DNA of 64,000 nt from Azohydromonas australica DSM 1124 (GCF_000430725.1 NZ_KE387205.1:175329-239328); one strand, 5' to 3'; counted from the stretch's first letter, positions 54,813-64,000 are shown. Numbers and translations are program-made. The notes: generated by a model not told the origin, from the letters alone.

Positions 54813-57800
54813 TCAATCCCACCGCCAGGTCCACACCAGGTCCACGCCCGTCGTCTGCCCCGTCAGCAGCCGCAGGGTGAAGCGCTCGGCGATCTTGTAG
54901 ATCAGGTCGAAGCCGCCGCCGGTGGCGTCCAGGCTCTGGCGGTAGCCGACGTAGAAGCGCTCCGAGAGCTGCTTGCCCACGCCCACCACCGCGTCCGACA
55001 GGCCACCCGAGGCGCCGCGCGAGAACGAGACCGCATCCAGCCCCAGGCGCTGCGCCAGGCCGGGGCCGCTGCTGCCCTTGTTGCCGGCCAGCAGCGCCAG
55101 TGCCGCGCGCTGCAGCAGCGCGGTCTGGTCGCCCGCCAGGTCCGTCGAGGCCTTGCCCAGCGTCAGCCAGGACAGCTTGTCGATGTCCGCCATTTCCGGC
55201 GTGGACACCAGCGCCACGCGCGGGTTCTGCGCCGATCCCGTGATGCCCACGCCCACCTTCACCGCCTCCAGGTCGGTGCGCAGCGCCTCGATGTCCAGCG
55301 TCGGGTTCGCCACCGGGCCGTTGAAGGTCACCAGCCCGCGCGTGACGTCGAGCTTGGCGCCGTAGGCCTCGAACACGCCCTCCACCGTGCGCACGGTGCC
55401 CGTGACCGCGATCTGGTCGCGTGGCGCCGTCACGCGCAGCTCGCCCGCCAGCAGCGTGTTGATGCCCTTGCCGCGCACGCGCAGGTTGCTGCCCAGGTCC
55501 AGGCCCAGGTCCAGGTCCATGCGCATGGGCGCCTGCGGCTGGCCTGTGCCCTTGGCCGGCTTGGGCTGCAGCGCGGGGTCGTCCACCACCACCACGTCCT
55601 CCGAGAGCGCCGGCGCCGCGCTGCGGCCCAGGTCGATCAGGCCCTGGTCCACCTTGAAGCCGCCGCGCAGCGACAGCGCGCGCTCCTGCAGCCGCGCCTG
55701 CGCCCGGCCGCTCACCTCGATGCGCCGGTCCACCCGGCCCAGTGCCTGGAAGCGGTCGGCCACCACGGCCACGTCCACGGCCGGCGCCTCGCCCAGCCGC
55801 GCGCCGCCTTCCAGCCGCACGGTGCCGTCGCCGGCGTGGGCAATGAAACGCTCGATGCGTACCTGCTCGCCCTGCAGCGCCACGCGCAGCTCGCCGTCGC
55901 GCACGCGCACGCCTTCGACGAAGTTGCCCACCGCCAGCCCGTTGCCGTCCAGGCGTCCGGCCAGCTCCGGCGCGCCCACGCGGCCCGTGACCCGGCCGCG
56001 CGCCTCCAGCGAGCCGCCCAGGCGCCAGCCCACGGGCAGCCACGGGTCCCACACGCCCAGGTCCGCCACGCGCAGCTCCAGGTTGCCCTGCAGCGGCGTG
56101 TCGGCGCCGGGCCAGGTCTGGTCCGGCGCGGTCTGGGCGCTGGCGCCGGCGGAGAGCACGCCGATCTGCTGGCCCGCCACGCCGGCCGCCGCGTTCCAGG
56201 TGTGGCCCTGCGCCTGCACCGACAGGCTCAGCGCGCTCAGGCCCATGGGCCGCCGGCTGCCGCCGGCCGCCAGGCTCAGGTCGCCGCGGCGGCGCTGCAC
56301 CAGCACGTCCACCTGCAGCGCGGGCGCGGAGCGCAGCACCGCGCGGCCCTCGATTTCCAGGTCGCCCTGCCAGCCCTGCGCCGGCTGCAGCCGCGCCAGC
56401 AGCGGCGCCACCGTCAGCGGCTCCAGCGTCACGGCAGCGTCGATCAGCGCCGGCGCGCCGGCCGTACCCGCCTGCCAGCGCACCGCGCTCCACTGCACGC
56501 CCGCGCCCAGCACCCGGGCGCGGCCCGGCTGCATGGCGAAGCGCGCGGGCTGGCTGCCGTCGGCAAGGCGGAACTCCAGCCCCACGTCCGATGCCTGCAG
56601 CAGCGCGTCCGAGGCGCCGGCGCGGCGTGCGTCCAGCTTCAGCAGCCGGCCTTGCCAGCCGCGCAGCGTCGCGGGCAGCGTGCCGCTGCCGGACTGCAGC
56701 AGGCCGCCCTGTGCCTCCAGCGCGAAGCGGGTGCGGGCCCCGGCCGCGCCGGGCGGCGGGGGCTGCAGCACGTCGGTCCACTCCGGCGGCTGCGCGGCCA
56801 CCTCGCCCGTCAGCGAGGCGCGGTGCGCGCGGGTGCTGCCGTCCACGCGCAGGTTCAAGCTGGGCACGCGCTGCCACTGCTCGGCGCCGGCCAGCGCCAG
56901 GTCGGCGAGCTGCACGTCCACGTCCAGCGGCGCGTCGCCCGAGGTGGCCACGCGCCAGCGCGCCTGGGCGCTGCGCAGGCGCAAGGTCGGCAGAGACAGA
57001 CCCTCGGCGCTGGCCTGGCCCTGGCTGCGCAGCGCGGGCCAGCGGCCGTCCACGCTCAGGTCGGCGCGCAGCGCGCCGGCCACGCCGAGCGGACGCGCCG
57101 GCGCGCTGCCGGCCGTGGCTGTGCCGCCAGTGGGCGTTGCCTTCTTCGACGCCTGGCCCTTGCCGGCCGCCTTGGCCGGTGGGGCGGGTGCCGGCAGCAG
57201 CTCGGCCAGCGGCGCGAGGCGCTGCAGCGCCGGGGCGTCCAGCGCCGCCTGCCAATGGTCCGAGGCCGGATTGCGCGCGACGAGGCCCTCGGCGCGGGCG
57301 GCGTTGCCGGCGATGTCGGCGTCCAGCGCCACCTGCAGCCCCGTGCCGGTGCCGCGCAGCGTGGATTCCAGCTGCAGCGGCAGCTCGGCCAGCTGGCTGG
57401 GCGGCACGCTCACCTTCGCCTGGCCCTGCAGCGTGGACAGCCATGCCAGCACGTCCCCCGTGGGGCCGGCGCTGGGGAGCGTCACCGCCGCCTCGATGCG
57501 CGCCGCGAGCCGGCTTGGGCGGCGGCGCAGCGGGCTGTCCAGGGTGGCGGGCAGCCAGGGGCGCAGGTCCAGCTCGTCCACCGTGGCGCGGCTGTCCAGT
57601 TGCCAGGGCGCGCCGGTGGACGGCTGGCGCATCCGGCCCTGGGCCGTCAGCCGCGCCGCGCCCGCGCCGGCGTCCAGGCGGCGCAGCTCCACCAGCGTCG
57701 CGGCGGCCTGGGACTGCCAGCCGGCATCGAGCTGGATCTTCAGGGGTTGCGTGCCGCCGGGCGCCTCCAGCGCGCCGGACAGGTCGCCGCGCAGGTCGAT

Positions 57801-59159
57801 GGCGCGCGCGGCGGCGGTGGCTGCCGCCGGGGCGCTGGCCGGCGTGGACGGGGCGGAGGGCGCCGAGGCGGCGGCCGGCGCGGCGGCCAGGCTGAAACCG
57901 CGGCCGGTGGCGTCCAGGCGTCCGCCCAGCGTGAGCGCCGGGGCACGCGCATCCAGCCGTGCCGGGCGCACGCCTTCCAGCGTGGTCTGCAGCGTCCAGC
58001 CGTCGCCCTCGGTGCGGCCCTGGCCCAGCAGGCGGCCGGCCGGGGCGTTGGCGCTGCCCAGCAAGGCCTGCAGGTCGTTGAGTTGCAGGCGGCCGAGGTC
58101 GTTGGGGTCCACCAGGGCGGCCAGCCGCAGCTCGCGCACCGGCACGCGGCCGGTGTCCCAGGAGCCGGGCAGGGCGTTGTCCAGGTCCAGGCGGGCCTGG
58201 AGCAGGCTCTTCTGCGGGCTGGGCTCGACGACGGCCTGGCCGTTGAGCGCGGTGCGCGGCGCCGCGGGCGCCAGCAGCGACAGGTCCAGCGCCTGCACCC
58301 GGGCCTGCAGCCGCGTCAGTGGGAACTCTGCGAAGGGTGCCAGCGTCGCGGCGCCCAGCAGCGTCTGCGCCGGCTCGGTGCGCACCTGCAGCGCCGCGTC
58401 CGCCGAGAGCTGGGCCAGCGGCCCGCGCAGTTGCAGCGCCGCACCCCAGGGCGGCAGTCCGCCGGTGGCGGGCTGCGCCAGCGTCAGGTCGGCCTGCACC
58501 GGCATGGGGGCGTCGGCGCCGAGCTGCAGCCGGCCCTTGATCTGCAGCGGGCCGCGCGAGAGCGAGAGGCCGTCGATGCGGTGCTGGCGCCCGCCCGATT
58601 CGCCCACGTGCAGCGCGGCCTGCAGCTCGCGCAGCGGCTCGCCGGCCAGCGCCGCGGCGTGGAACTCGCCGATGCGCAGCGCGCCGACCTCCAGCGCCAC
58701 CGGCAGCCGCATCTGCTGCGGCGGGGGCGACTTGGGCGGCGGCGGCTCCTCGGGGGCGGGCAGCGTGAGGAAGGCCTGGCGGGCGGAGAGCGTGTCGAAG
58801 GCGACCTGCGCGTATTGGCCGGCCAGGCGGAAGCGGCCCACGCGCAGGTTGGTCCAGCTCACGTCCACCAGCCGGATCTCCCCGCCGCGCCCCCAGCGCG
58901 CCGTGACGCCCTCGGCGCCGAAGTCGCCCAGCAGCGAACCGCGCGGGTTCGTCACCGTCACGCCCGGCAGCTTCCCCAGCGCCCAGGCCGTGCCGCGCTC
59001 GGTGCGCAGGCTCCACCACAGCGCGGACGCCACGGCCAGGACCAGCAGGAGCAGCAGGACGGCAAGCGCCAGCAGCGCGCGGCGCAGGCGGTGCGGGCGC
59101 CGGGGCGGCGGGGGAGGCGGCGCGGCGTCGGGCGCGGCGGAGGGATTGAAAGCGGCCAT
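54813..59159 (-). CDS. tamB: Translocation and assembly module protein TamB
   Basis: A 1448-residue protein with one N-terminal transmembrane helix (residues about 28-48, LALAVLLLLLVLAVASALWW), then a long region of beta-strand repeats. It ends in the DUF490/TamB C-terminal domain (GKGINTLLAGELRVTAPRDQIAVTGTVRTVEG; KQLSERFYVGYRQSLDATGGGFDLIYKI; final TWRWD). TamB spans the periplasm and works with TamA in outer-membrane protein or phospholipid transport. It lies 95 bases downstream of tamA. It is somewhat longer than the E. coli protein (1259 residues). The long plus-strand frames opposite it are GC-driven shadows. Confidence 0.93.
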   Translation of the reverse strand: MAAFNPSAAPDAAPPPPPPRRPHRLRRALLALAVLLLLLVLAVASALWWSLRTERGTAWALGKLPGVTVTNPRGSLLGDFGAEGVTARWGRGGEIRLVDVSWTNLRVGRFRLAGQYAQVAFDTLSARQAFLTLPAPEEPPPPKSPPPQQMRLPVALEVGALRIGEFHAAALAGEPLRELQAALHVGESGGRQHRIDGLSLSRGPLQIKGRLQLGADAPMPVQADLTLAQPATGGLPPWGAALQLRGPLAQLSADAALQVRTEPAQTLLGAATLAPFAEFPLTRLQARVQALDLSLLAPAAPRTALNGQAVVEPSPQKSLLQARLDLDNALPGSWDTGRVPVRELRLAALVDPNDLGRLQLNDLQALLGSANAPAGRLLGQGRTEGDGWTLQTTLEGVRPARLDARAPALTLGGRLDATGRGFSLAAAPAAASAPSAPSTPASAPAAATAAARAIDLRGDLSGALEAPGGTQPLKIQLDAGWQSQAAATLVELRRLDAGAGAARLTAQGRMRQPSTGAPWQLDSRATVDELDLRPWLPATLDSPLRRRPSRLAARIEAAVTLPSAGPTGDVLAWLSTLQGQAKVSVPPSQLAELPLQLESTLRGTGTGLQVALDADIAGNAARAEGLVARNPASDHWQAALDAPALQRLAPLAELLPAPAPPAKAAGKGQASKKATPTGGTATAGSAPARPLGVAGALRADLSVDGRWPALRSQGQASAEGLSLPTLRLRSAQARWRVATSGDAPLDVDVQLADLALAGAEQWQRVPSLNLRVDGSTRAHRASLTGEVAAQPPEWTDVLQPPPPGAAGARTRFALEAQGGLLQSGSGTLPATLRGWQGRLLKLDARRAGASDALLQASDVGLEFRLADGSQPARFAMQPGRARVLGAGVQWSAVRWQAGTAGAPALIDAAVTLEPLTVAPLLARLQPAQGWQGDLEIEGRAVLRSAPALQVDVLVQRRRGDLSLAAGGSRRPMGLSALSLSVQAQGHTWNAAAGVAGQQIGVLSAGASAQTAPDQTWPGADTPLQGNLELRVADLGVWDPWLPVGWRLGGSLEARGRVTGRVGAPELAGRLDGNGLAVGNFVEGVRVRDGELRVALQGEQVRIERFIAHAGDGTVRLEGGARLGEAPAVDVAVVADRFQALGRVDRRIEVSGRAQARLQERALSLRGGFKVDQGLIDLGRSAAPALSEDVVVVDDPALQPKPAKGTGQPQAPMRMDLDLGLDLGSNLRVRGKGINTLLAGELRVTAPRDQIAVTGTVRTVEGVFEAYGAKLDVTRGLVTFNGPVANPTLDIEALRTDLEAVKVGVGITGSAQNPRVALVSTPEMADIDKLSWLTLGKASTDLAGDQTALLQRAALALLAGNKGSSGPGLAQRLGLDAVSFSRGASGGLSDAVVGVGKQLSERFYVGYRQSLDATGGGFDLIYKIAERFTLRLLTGQTTGVDLVWTWRWD

Positions 59160-59254
59160 GGATCAGGAGTCGGAAAAGGAAATGCGGGCGAGGGGACGTG
59201 GTGCCGGGGCTTCGGTCTGCAACGCCACCGCCGTTGCTGGAGCCCCCACGGTCT

Positions 59255-61114
59255 TCAGAACGTCACCCCCGCCGTCACGTGCAGCCTGAAACGCGCGTCG
59301 TCCACGCCGTAGGCCAGGTCCACCCGCAGCGGCCCGACCGGGCTGCGGTAGTGCAGGCCCACGCCCACGCCCACGGCCGGGTTCAGCTCGGAGAAGCGGT
59401 CCGCGGCGTTGCCCGCGTCGATGAAGGCGGCGCCCCACAGCGCCGGCAGCTTGCGCGAGATCGGGTGCGCCACCTCGGCGCTGGCCGTGAACAGCGAGCG
59501 CCCGCTGGTGACCACGCCGTTGACCACCGGGCCCAGGCCGCGGTAGGCGTAGCCGCGCACCGACTCCTCGCCGCCGGCGCGGAACAGCAGCGGGTCCGGC
59601 ACGCCGACGCCGGTGCGCGCGAACACCTGCCCCAGGTCCACCCGCAGCCGCGCGTTCCAGCCGTCGCCGAAGGGGCGGAAGGCCAGCAGCCGCGTGTACA
59701 GGCGCCCGAAGGGGCCGCTGTCAGCCTGGTTGGCGCGGGCGTAGCCCAGGGCGGTCTGCAGGATCACGGCCTGGCCGCGCGTGGGCAGCAGCCGGCTGTC
59801 CACGTTGCGCCAGGTCCAGTCGGCATTGCCGGTGAGCGACTGCGCCTCGCTGCGGCCCAGCGGCGAGTCCACGCGCGCGTGCTGCGCTTCCACGTAGTAG
59901 GTGCGCTCCAGCCGGTTGCGGTCCTGCGTGCGGCCCGCGCGCAGCCGCGCGGAGAAGCGGTCCTCGTCCAGGCTCTTGAGCGTCTCCACGTTGCCCGCCA
60001 CCAGGTTGTGCCAAAGCCGGGGCTGGGCGTAGGAGCGCACGTCGAACTCCCAGAGCTTGCGCTGGCTGCCCAGCGCGAAGTTGTTGCGCGCGGTCCAGTC
60101 CAGGCCGAAGGGGCGGCGATGGAAATGCTCCAGCGAGAAGCGCGGGCCGGTGTCGCTGCTGTAGCCCACGCCCAGCGTGGCGTTCTGCAGCCGCTGCTCG
60201 CGCACGCGCACCGTCACGGGCGTGGCCGCGGCCAGCGCCGGGTCGGTGTCGATGCTGACCGCCGCGCCCTCGTACAGGCCGCTCAGGCGCAGCCGGTCCT
60301 GGTACTCCAGCAGCTTCTGCTCGCTGTAGGGCTCGCCCGGCGCGAAGTCGGCCAGGTTGCGCACGGCCATCTCGCCGTAGCGCTGCACGCCCTCGATGCG
60401 CAGCCCGCCCAGGTGGAACAGCGGCCCGCTGTCGGCCTGGGCCGTGAGCGAGGCGCGCTGCTCGGCGCTGACCACGCGGGCCTGCGTGTCGGTCCAGGCG
60501 GCGGCCGGGTAGCCGTTGGCCTGGAGCTGGACCAGCGCGGCGTTCTTGGCGCCGGTCCAGTCGTCCTGGCGGAAGGGCTCGCCGGGGGGCAGCGCCCAGC
60601 GCTCGTGCACGCGCTCGCGCAGCTTGACGGCCGCAGGCTCGCCTGCCTCAGCGCGCCGGCGCAGCTCGCCGTGGATGCCCAGGTCCACCGACTCGATCTG
60701 CGTGCGTGGCCCGGGCTCCACGCGCACCACCACGCGCGGCAGCTTCCCATCGGCAGCTGGCGGCTCCAGGCTGGCCTGCACCTGTGCGTTGAAATAGCCC
60801 TCGGTGCGCAGCAGTGTGCGCGCCTGCTCGGGTGCCTGCGCCACCAGCCGCGCCAGCTCCTCATCGGTCAGACCCTGTTCGACAGGCACAGTGCGAAAGC
60901 GCGCCAGGTCGAGGTTGTCGGCCACGAGGTCGCGCAGCGCGCGCGGCGCCTCAACCACGATCTCGTAGCGCGGCGGCCCCTCGGCCGGCGTCTCACCGCG
61001 GGCCGCGGCCACCTCCTCGTCCGACTTCGGCTTGAACGCAGAGCAAGCGCCAAGCAGCAGGGGCAAGGCCAGGGCGAGGGCGAGGGCAAGTGCAAATCGA
61101 TGGCGTCGGCACAT
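59255..61114 (-). CDS. tamA: Translocation and assembly module protein TamA (Omp85 family)
   Basis: A 619-residue Omp85 protein with POTRA-type repeats (about 45-300) and a C-terminal 16-strand barrel (LGVGYSSDTGPRFSLEHFHRRPFG; FRAGGEESVRGYAYRGLGP, the conserved lid-lock region; GLHYRSPVGPLRVDLAYGV; final TAGVTF). The leader MCRRHRFALALALALALPLLLGAC ends in an LGAC lipobox (Cys24), so it may be lipid-modified, which is not true of E. coli TamA. The ATG at 61114 is chosen at the leader start. It forms an operon with tamB. Confidence 0.9.
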   Translation of the reverse strand: MCRRHRFALALALALALPLLLGACSAFKPKSDEEVAAARGETPAEGPPRYEIVVEAPRALRDLVADNLDLARFRTVPVEQGLTDEELARLVAQAPEQARTLLRTEGYFNAQVQASLEPPAADGKLPRVVVRVEPGPRTQIESVDLGIHGELRRRAEAGEPAAVKLRERVHERWALPPGEPFRQDDWTGAKNAALVQLQANGYPAAAWTDTQARVVSAEQRASLTAQADSGPLFHLGGLRIEGVQRYGEMAVRNLADFAPGEPYSEQKLLEYQDRLRLSGLYEGAAVSIDTDPALAAATPVTVRVREQRLQNATLGVGYSSDTGPRFSLEHFHRRPFGLDWTARNNFALGSQRKLWEFDVRSYAQPRLWHNLVAGNVETLKSLDEDRFSARLRAGRTQDRNRLERTYYVEAQHARVDSPLGRSEAQSLTGNADWTWRNVDSRLLPTRGQAVILQTALGYARANQADSGPFGRLYTRLLAFRPFGDGWNARLRVDLGQVFARTGVGVPDPLLFRAGGEESVRGYAYRGLGPVVNGVVTSGRSLFTASAEVAHPISRKLPALWGAAFIDAGNAADRFSELNPAVGVGVGLHYRSPVGPLRVDLAYGVDDARFRLHVTAGVTF

Positions 61115-61507
61115 AAGACGCGGAAACGGCAAAGCCGTAGGTTCGAAAGGCAATCCCTGTACCGGCGACGCGGGGCCACGCCCCAGGCGCGAGGAGGGGA
61201 GGCCAACCATAAAAGGAGCCCGGGGTCACGGCATCCGGGCGGTGCGCCTGCCCGTCCGGCAGGGCGGCCGCCGGGTTCTCTCAGACCCATCGATGCACGG
61301 CGCACACACGCTGATGAGCACGAGGAAGGCCAGCACGCCCCACTACACGTGCCGCGCCCAGGCTTGCAGCTCGCCCTCGGTCCTCATCACCAGCCAAGTC
61401 GAGTCCTTTAAATGGTTGGCCAGGTTTCGCGCTTCCAGCGCTTGATAGCCCTCGGATTTCGCTGGTAGGCCCGCTGCAGGGGCTGATCGGCCACGCAAGG
61501 ATCGGCG
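61115..61507. other. Intergenic region with an IS630 scar
   Basis: 393 bases between tamA and the antiporter gene. Apart from a small IS630 transposase remnant near its right end (listed separately), no gene or clear regulatory signal was found; the left part should contain the tamAB promoter. Confidence 0.45.
61408..61500 (-). pseudogene. IS630-family transposase remnant
   Basis: About 24 codons, PLQRAYQRNPRAIKRWKRETWPTI, match the conserved linker after the helix-turn-helix of IS630 transposases (usually KPLRRAY.RDP..I.RW....YP), followed at once by a stop. A GLTP just upstream in another frame also fits the family. No other part of the element remains. Confidence 0.6.
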
Positions 61508-62689
61508 TCAAGCCGAAGACCGTTGCCGTTCGCGCCGCTCCAGCCATCGCGCCATCGGCACGTCGGTGGTGGAATGCAGCACGATCGACGCGGTGACGAC
61601 GAGCGCGGCAATGTGAAACAGACGTTCGGCCTCCGGCACGCCCGCGTGCAGCATCATGACGGCGTAGACCAGCGAGGCAAAGCCCTTGGGGCCGAACCAC
61701 GCGACCGATGCCCGGTGTGCCAGATTCAGCTCGCTGTGCAGCAGCGCTGGCAGCAGTCCCAGCGGGCGGGCCAGCAGCAGCGCCAGCGCCGCAAAGACGT
61801 AGTCCATGATAGGCAACGACGCCATCGCCTCGTGCGACAGCAGCGCACCGAAAACCAGCAGCGTGCCCAGCTTCAGGATCTCGCTGAGGCGCTTGCCCAG
61901 ATCCTGGAAGGCGTCGCGCAACTCCGGGTCGAACGAGGCGAACGCCACCCCGGCGAAGAACGCGGCCAGGAATTCGTTGGCCCCCACCGCCCTGGCCAGC
62001 GCAATGCCGATCAGGCCCACGGCGAGCGCGTAGAGCGGACGCGTGTCGCGGGAAAGGTGAAGGCCGCGCGGGCGCAGCCACCGCGCAAGCCAGGGCAAGG
62101 CCAAGCCAATCAGCCCGCCGCTGGCGACCTCCAACAGCAGCCGGACCGGCTGCAGCGGCTCCGGTGTCTGCATCTGGATCAGCAGTATCACGATGGGCAG
62201 GGCCAGCCCGTCGTTGACACCGCTCTCCACATTGAGCAGCCGGCGCAGCGGCTTCGGGACGCCCTCCTGCTCCACCAGCGCCGACGCGAAGACGGGGTCG
62301 GTGGGTGTGAGCACCGCACCCAGCAGGAGGGCATCCAGCCATCCCAACCCGGCCACGAAGTGAGCCAGCACCGCCAGCGCCAGCAGCGTCAGGGGGAGCC
62401 CGAGCAGCAGTGCGCGCCCGGGCAGGTGCCAGGCCTCGCGCAGCTCGCGCAGCTCGCGCACGCCGATGCGCATGCCGTCGGTGAACAGCACCGCCAGCAG
62501 CGCGTGCGTGGCCAGTTGCTGGACCTCGCCGCGCGACGGCGGCCAGCCCTGGACGCCGAACACGGGCTGCGCCAGCACGTAGCCCACCGCGATGAACAGC
62601 ACCGACACCGACAGCACCGTGCGCGCGGCCAAGCATGAAACCAGCACGGCGGTGAGCAGGGCCAGGGAGAAGATGAGCAGCGGCGTCAT
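61508..62689 (-). CDS. Cation:proton antiporter (NhaP/CPA1 type)
   Basis: A 393-residue membrane protein with about 11-12 helices. Family features include LLGAVLTPTDPVFASALVEQEGVPKPLRRLLNVESGVNDGLALPIVI (acidic ion-binding site) and VAWFGPKGFASLVYAVMML. It would exchange Na+ or K+ for H+ at the inner membrane. The ATG at 62689 is chosen at the first helix (MTPLLIFSLALLTAVLV). It is divergent from the DUF1622 remnant. Confidence 0.88.
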   Translation of the reverse strand: MTPLLIFSLALLTAVLVSCLAARTVLSVSVLFIAVGYVLAQPVFGVQGWPPSRGEVQQLATHALLAVLFTDGMRIGVRELRELREAWHLPGRALLLGLPLTLLALAVLAHFVAGLGWLDALLLGAVLTPTDPVFASALVEQEGVPKPLRRLLNVESGVNDGLALPIVILLIQMQTPEPLQPVRLLLEVASGGLIGLALPWLARWLRPRGLHLSRDTRPLYALAVGLIGIALARAVGANEFLAAFFAGVAFASFDPELRDAFQDLGKRLSEILKLGTLLVFGALLSHEAMASLPIMDYVFAALALLLARPLGLLPALLHSELNLAHRASVAWFGPKGFASLVYAVMMLHAGVPEAERLFHIAALVVTASIVLHSTTDVPMARWLERRERQRSSA

Positions 62690-62855
62690 CGGTACGCACG
62701 TCGCAGTGGTGCCGCTGCTGGAGCACACGCCGTACCGAGATTGGCCCGTACAGCCCAAAGGAAAAGGCACGCAGGGTGCTCCTGCCCGTCCAGTGCTTGC
62801 CGACAGGCCTTGTGCGCAGGCACTCGTGTTCACCACCCACCGTGAAGTCGAGGGA

Positions 62856-63271
62856 ATGTCCGTGAGCTATGCCGATGTCGAAGGAGTCGTCCAAAGATCC
62901 GCGGAGTGGCTGCGCCTGCTGGTGGAGACGCTGGGCGCGCTGGTGATTGCCGTGGGCATCGGGGTGGCCGTGTTCGGGCTCTTTCGCCACGCACTGATGT
63001 CGGCGGCACGAGTTTCACGCCCATCCGCCTCTCCTTCGCGCGCTTCCTGACACTGGCGCCGAAGCTGCAGCTGGCGGCCGACATCCAGTCCACCTCGGCG
63101 GCGCCGACCTGGGAGCGCATCGGCAAGCTCGCGGCCATCGCCGTCATCCGCACCGCGCTCAACTACTTCCTGAGCCGCGAGATGAAGGACGATCAGGCTG
63201 CCGAGGAGCCCGCACTGCACGGGCGTGCCACGGTGCCCGATGCGCCGGAAAGGTTGTCCCATGGCCGTTGA
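62856..63271 (+). pseudogene. DUF1622 membrane protein, frameshifted
   Basis: The first frame (from ATG 62856) gives MSVSYADVEGVVQRSAEWLRL followed by a membrane helix (TLGALVIAVGIGVAVFGLF). From about 63000 the family match moves to another frame: RLSFARFLTLAPKLQLAADIQSTSAAPTWERIGKLAAIAVIRTALNYFLSREM, ending at 63271. The split at about 62990-63010 indicates an indel. A sequencing error remains possible. Confidence 0.75.
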
Positions 63272-63742
63272 GCGCTCGCCGCGGCGCGGCGGGCTGCGCG
63301 GCGAGCTGCTGCTGGCGCTGCTGCCCAGGGCCACGGTGCTGTTGGTGCTGGCCTTCGTGGAGGTGCTGGCGCGGCAGCGGCTGCTGTTCGCGTCGCTGGC
63401 TTCCAGCGCCTTCCTGATCTACCTCGACCCACAGCACGAGATGAACCGCGTGCGCACGCTGGTGCTGTCGCAGCTTGCGGCGCCGGGCAGCGGCTGGCTG
63501 TGCCATGCGGTGCTGGGGGCGGGCTACCTCTCGGCTAGGCTGTAGATGCTGGTGGTGAGCAGGGGCATAGTGGCCTTCAGGCTCATGCAGCCGCCCGCAG
63601 TGTCCACTGCGCTGAGCTTCGGCCTGCAGTCCGCGGGAAAGCAGAGCCTGGCCTGGTGCTGTTCATCACCGCGCTAGCCATCATGGCGGTGCTCGTCGCG
63701 CTGCAGCAATCCGTGTTGCGCCTGGCGCGGCGGCTGCGCTGA
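63261..63742 (+). pseudogene. HPP-family membrane protein, degraded
   Basis: The start encodes LLALLPRATVLLVLAFVEVLARQRLLFASLASSAFLIYLDPQHEMNRVRTLVLSQL, typical of HPP proteins. The first frame stops at 63545. Later family pieces appear in other frames: the diagnostic QPPAVSTALSFGLQS near 63587-63632, then LVLFITALAIMAVLVALQQSVLRLARRLR to 63742. At least two frame changes are needed, so the gene is broken. It overlaps the end of the DUF1622 remnant. Confidence 0.75.
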
Positions 63743-63759
63743 GGCGTGTACCTCGGCCG

Positions 63760-64000
63760 CCGACGCCGGCACGCGGACCGGGTTGGCGCCCGGGGCGCCG
63801 CGCGAGCAATGTAGGGCGGTGAAAGCAGCTCGTTCAGCGAATGGCTGGTCCAGTTCGACACCAGGCCGGCGCCCAGCGTGGCTGGCCATCACGCTCAGCA
63901 CCATGGCGTGACCGCTCACCATTTTCAAGATGGTGATGAAGGCCGTCATCGGCACGCGCATCACCGCGGTCAGGAACGCAGTCATGCCCAGCGCGAGCAG
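63760..64000 (-). pseudogene. ClC-type chloride channel, C-terminal part, frameshifted and cut by window end
   Basis: Reading inward from 64000 on the minus strand: LLALGMTAFLTAVMRVPMTAFITILKMVSGHAMVLSVMA, which matches the late helices of ClC channels/exchangers (GM.AFLA.VTRAP.TAF...EM..GHA.VL..MA). At about 63880-63890 the frame changes to LGAGLVSNWTSHSLNELLSPP, again family-like. The conserved acidic position after TILK is Lys here. The upstream part is outside the window. Confidence 0.65.

Noticed and set aside
55387..59312. Plus-strand open frames of more than 1000 codons opposite tamB
   Set aside because: Arg/Ser/Ala- or Gln/His-rich translations without family similarity; they mirror the codon bias of tamB on the other strand.

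Overview
The window is GC-rich (around 70% by eye) and its genes are typical of a betaproteobacterium, most likely order Burkholderiales (a Rubrivivax/Azohydromonas-like relative is a guess). It carries PEP-CTERM proteins, TRAP transporters, a 2-aminobenzoyl-CoA pathway and several insertion elements. It also contains a complete partition and replication module (ParA, ParB, two different initiator proteins, two repeat-bearing control regions and two palindromes that look like parS). It is therefore probably the origin region of a secondary replicon (megaplasmid or chromid). No rRNA, tRNA or CRISPR array was seen.

Layout. 1-2.9 kb is a mobile-element graveyard: the 3' end of a group II intron lies antisense inside a decayed IS66 transposase gene, followed by a DDE transposase fragment fused in frame to the tail of a PEP-CTERM protein. 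2.9-11.2 kb is the replicon maintenance region: an outlying iteron and palindrome, a CynX-like MFS transporter, parB and parA (minus strand), a first origin-like region, a Rep_3-type initiator, a second region with about 15 copies of an 18-bp iteron, and a TrfA-like initiator. An EamA permease follows.

12.2-25.4 kb looks like an aromatic-amine catabolic island. It holds a tryptophan-tryptophylquinone amine dehydrogenase operon (mauBEDA plus two c-type cytochromes), two AraC-family regulators, a phenylacetaldehyde-type aldehyde dehydrogenase, an outer-membrane protein, and an IclR-controlled divergent set (MBL protein, flavin hydroxylase, DUF2783, fumarylacetoacetase). Together these could take an arylethylamine through an arylacetate and homogentisate to fumarate and acetoacetate, but homogentisate dioxygenase and maleylacetoacetate isomerase are not in the window.

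26.2-30.7 kb has stress-type genes (UspA-hemerythrin fusion, FMN-binding split-barrel protein, DUF2789) and one intact IS5-family element with target duplication. Kynurenine formamidase (29.8 kb) and tryptophan 2,3-dioxygenase (33.2 kb) flank an orphan PAS histidine kinase. After three uncharacterised exported proteins comes a 2-aminobenzoate (anthranilate) operon at 38.0-45.8 kb: 2-aminobenzoyl-CoA monooxygenase/reductase, SDR, MarR regulator, enoyl-CoA hydratase, acyl-CoA dehydrogenase, CoA ligase and RidA. It is flanked by a divergent ABC binding protein and a downstream TRAP transporter. With the kyn genes it suggests tryptophan breakdown via anthranilate, although kynureninase is not present.

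50-62.7 kb holds a fused osmoprotectant-type binding protein/permease, a HAF-repeat PEP-CTERM protein, a GH1-like glycosidase, tamB/tamA and a cation:proton antiporter. The last 1.2 kb is decaying: DUF1622, HPP and ClC genes each carry frameshifts.
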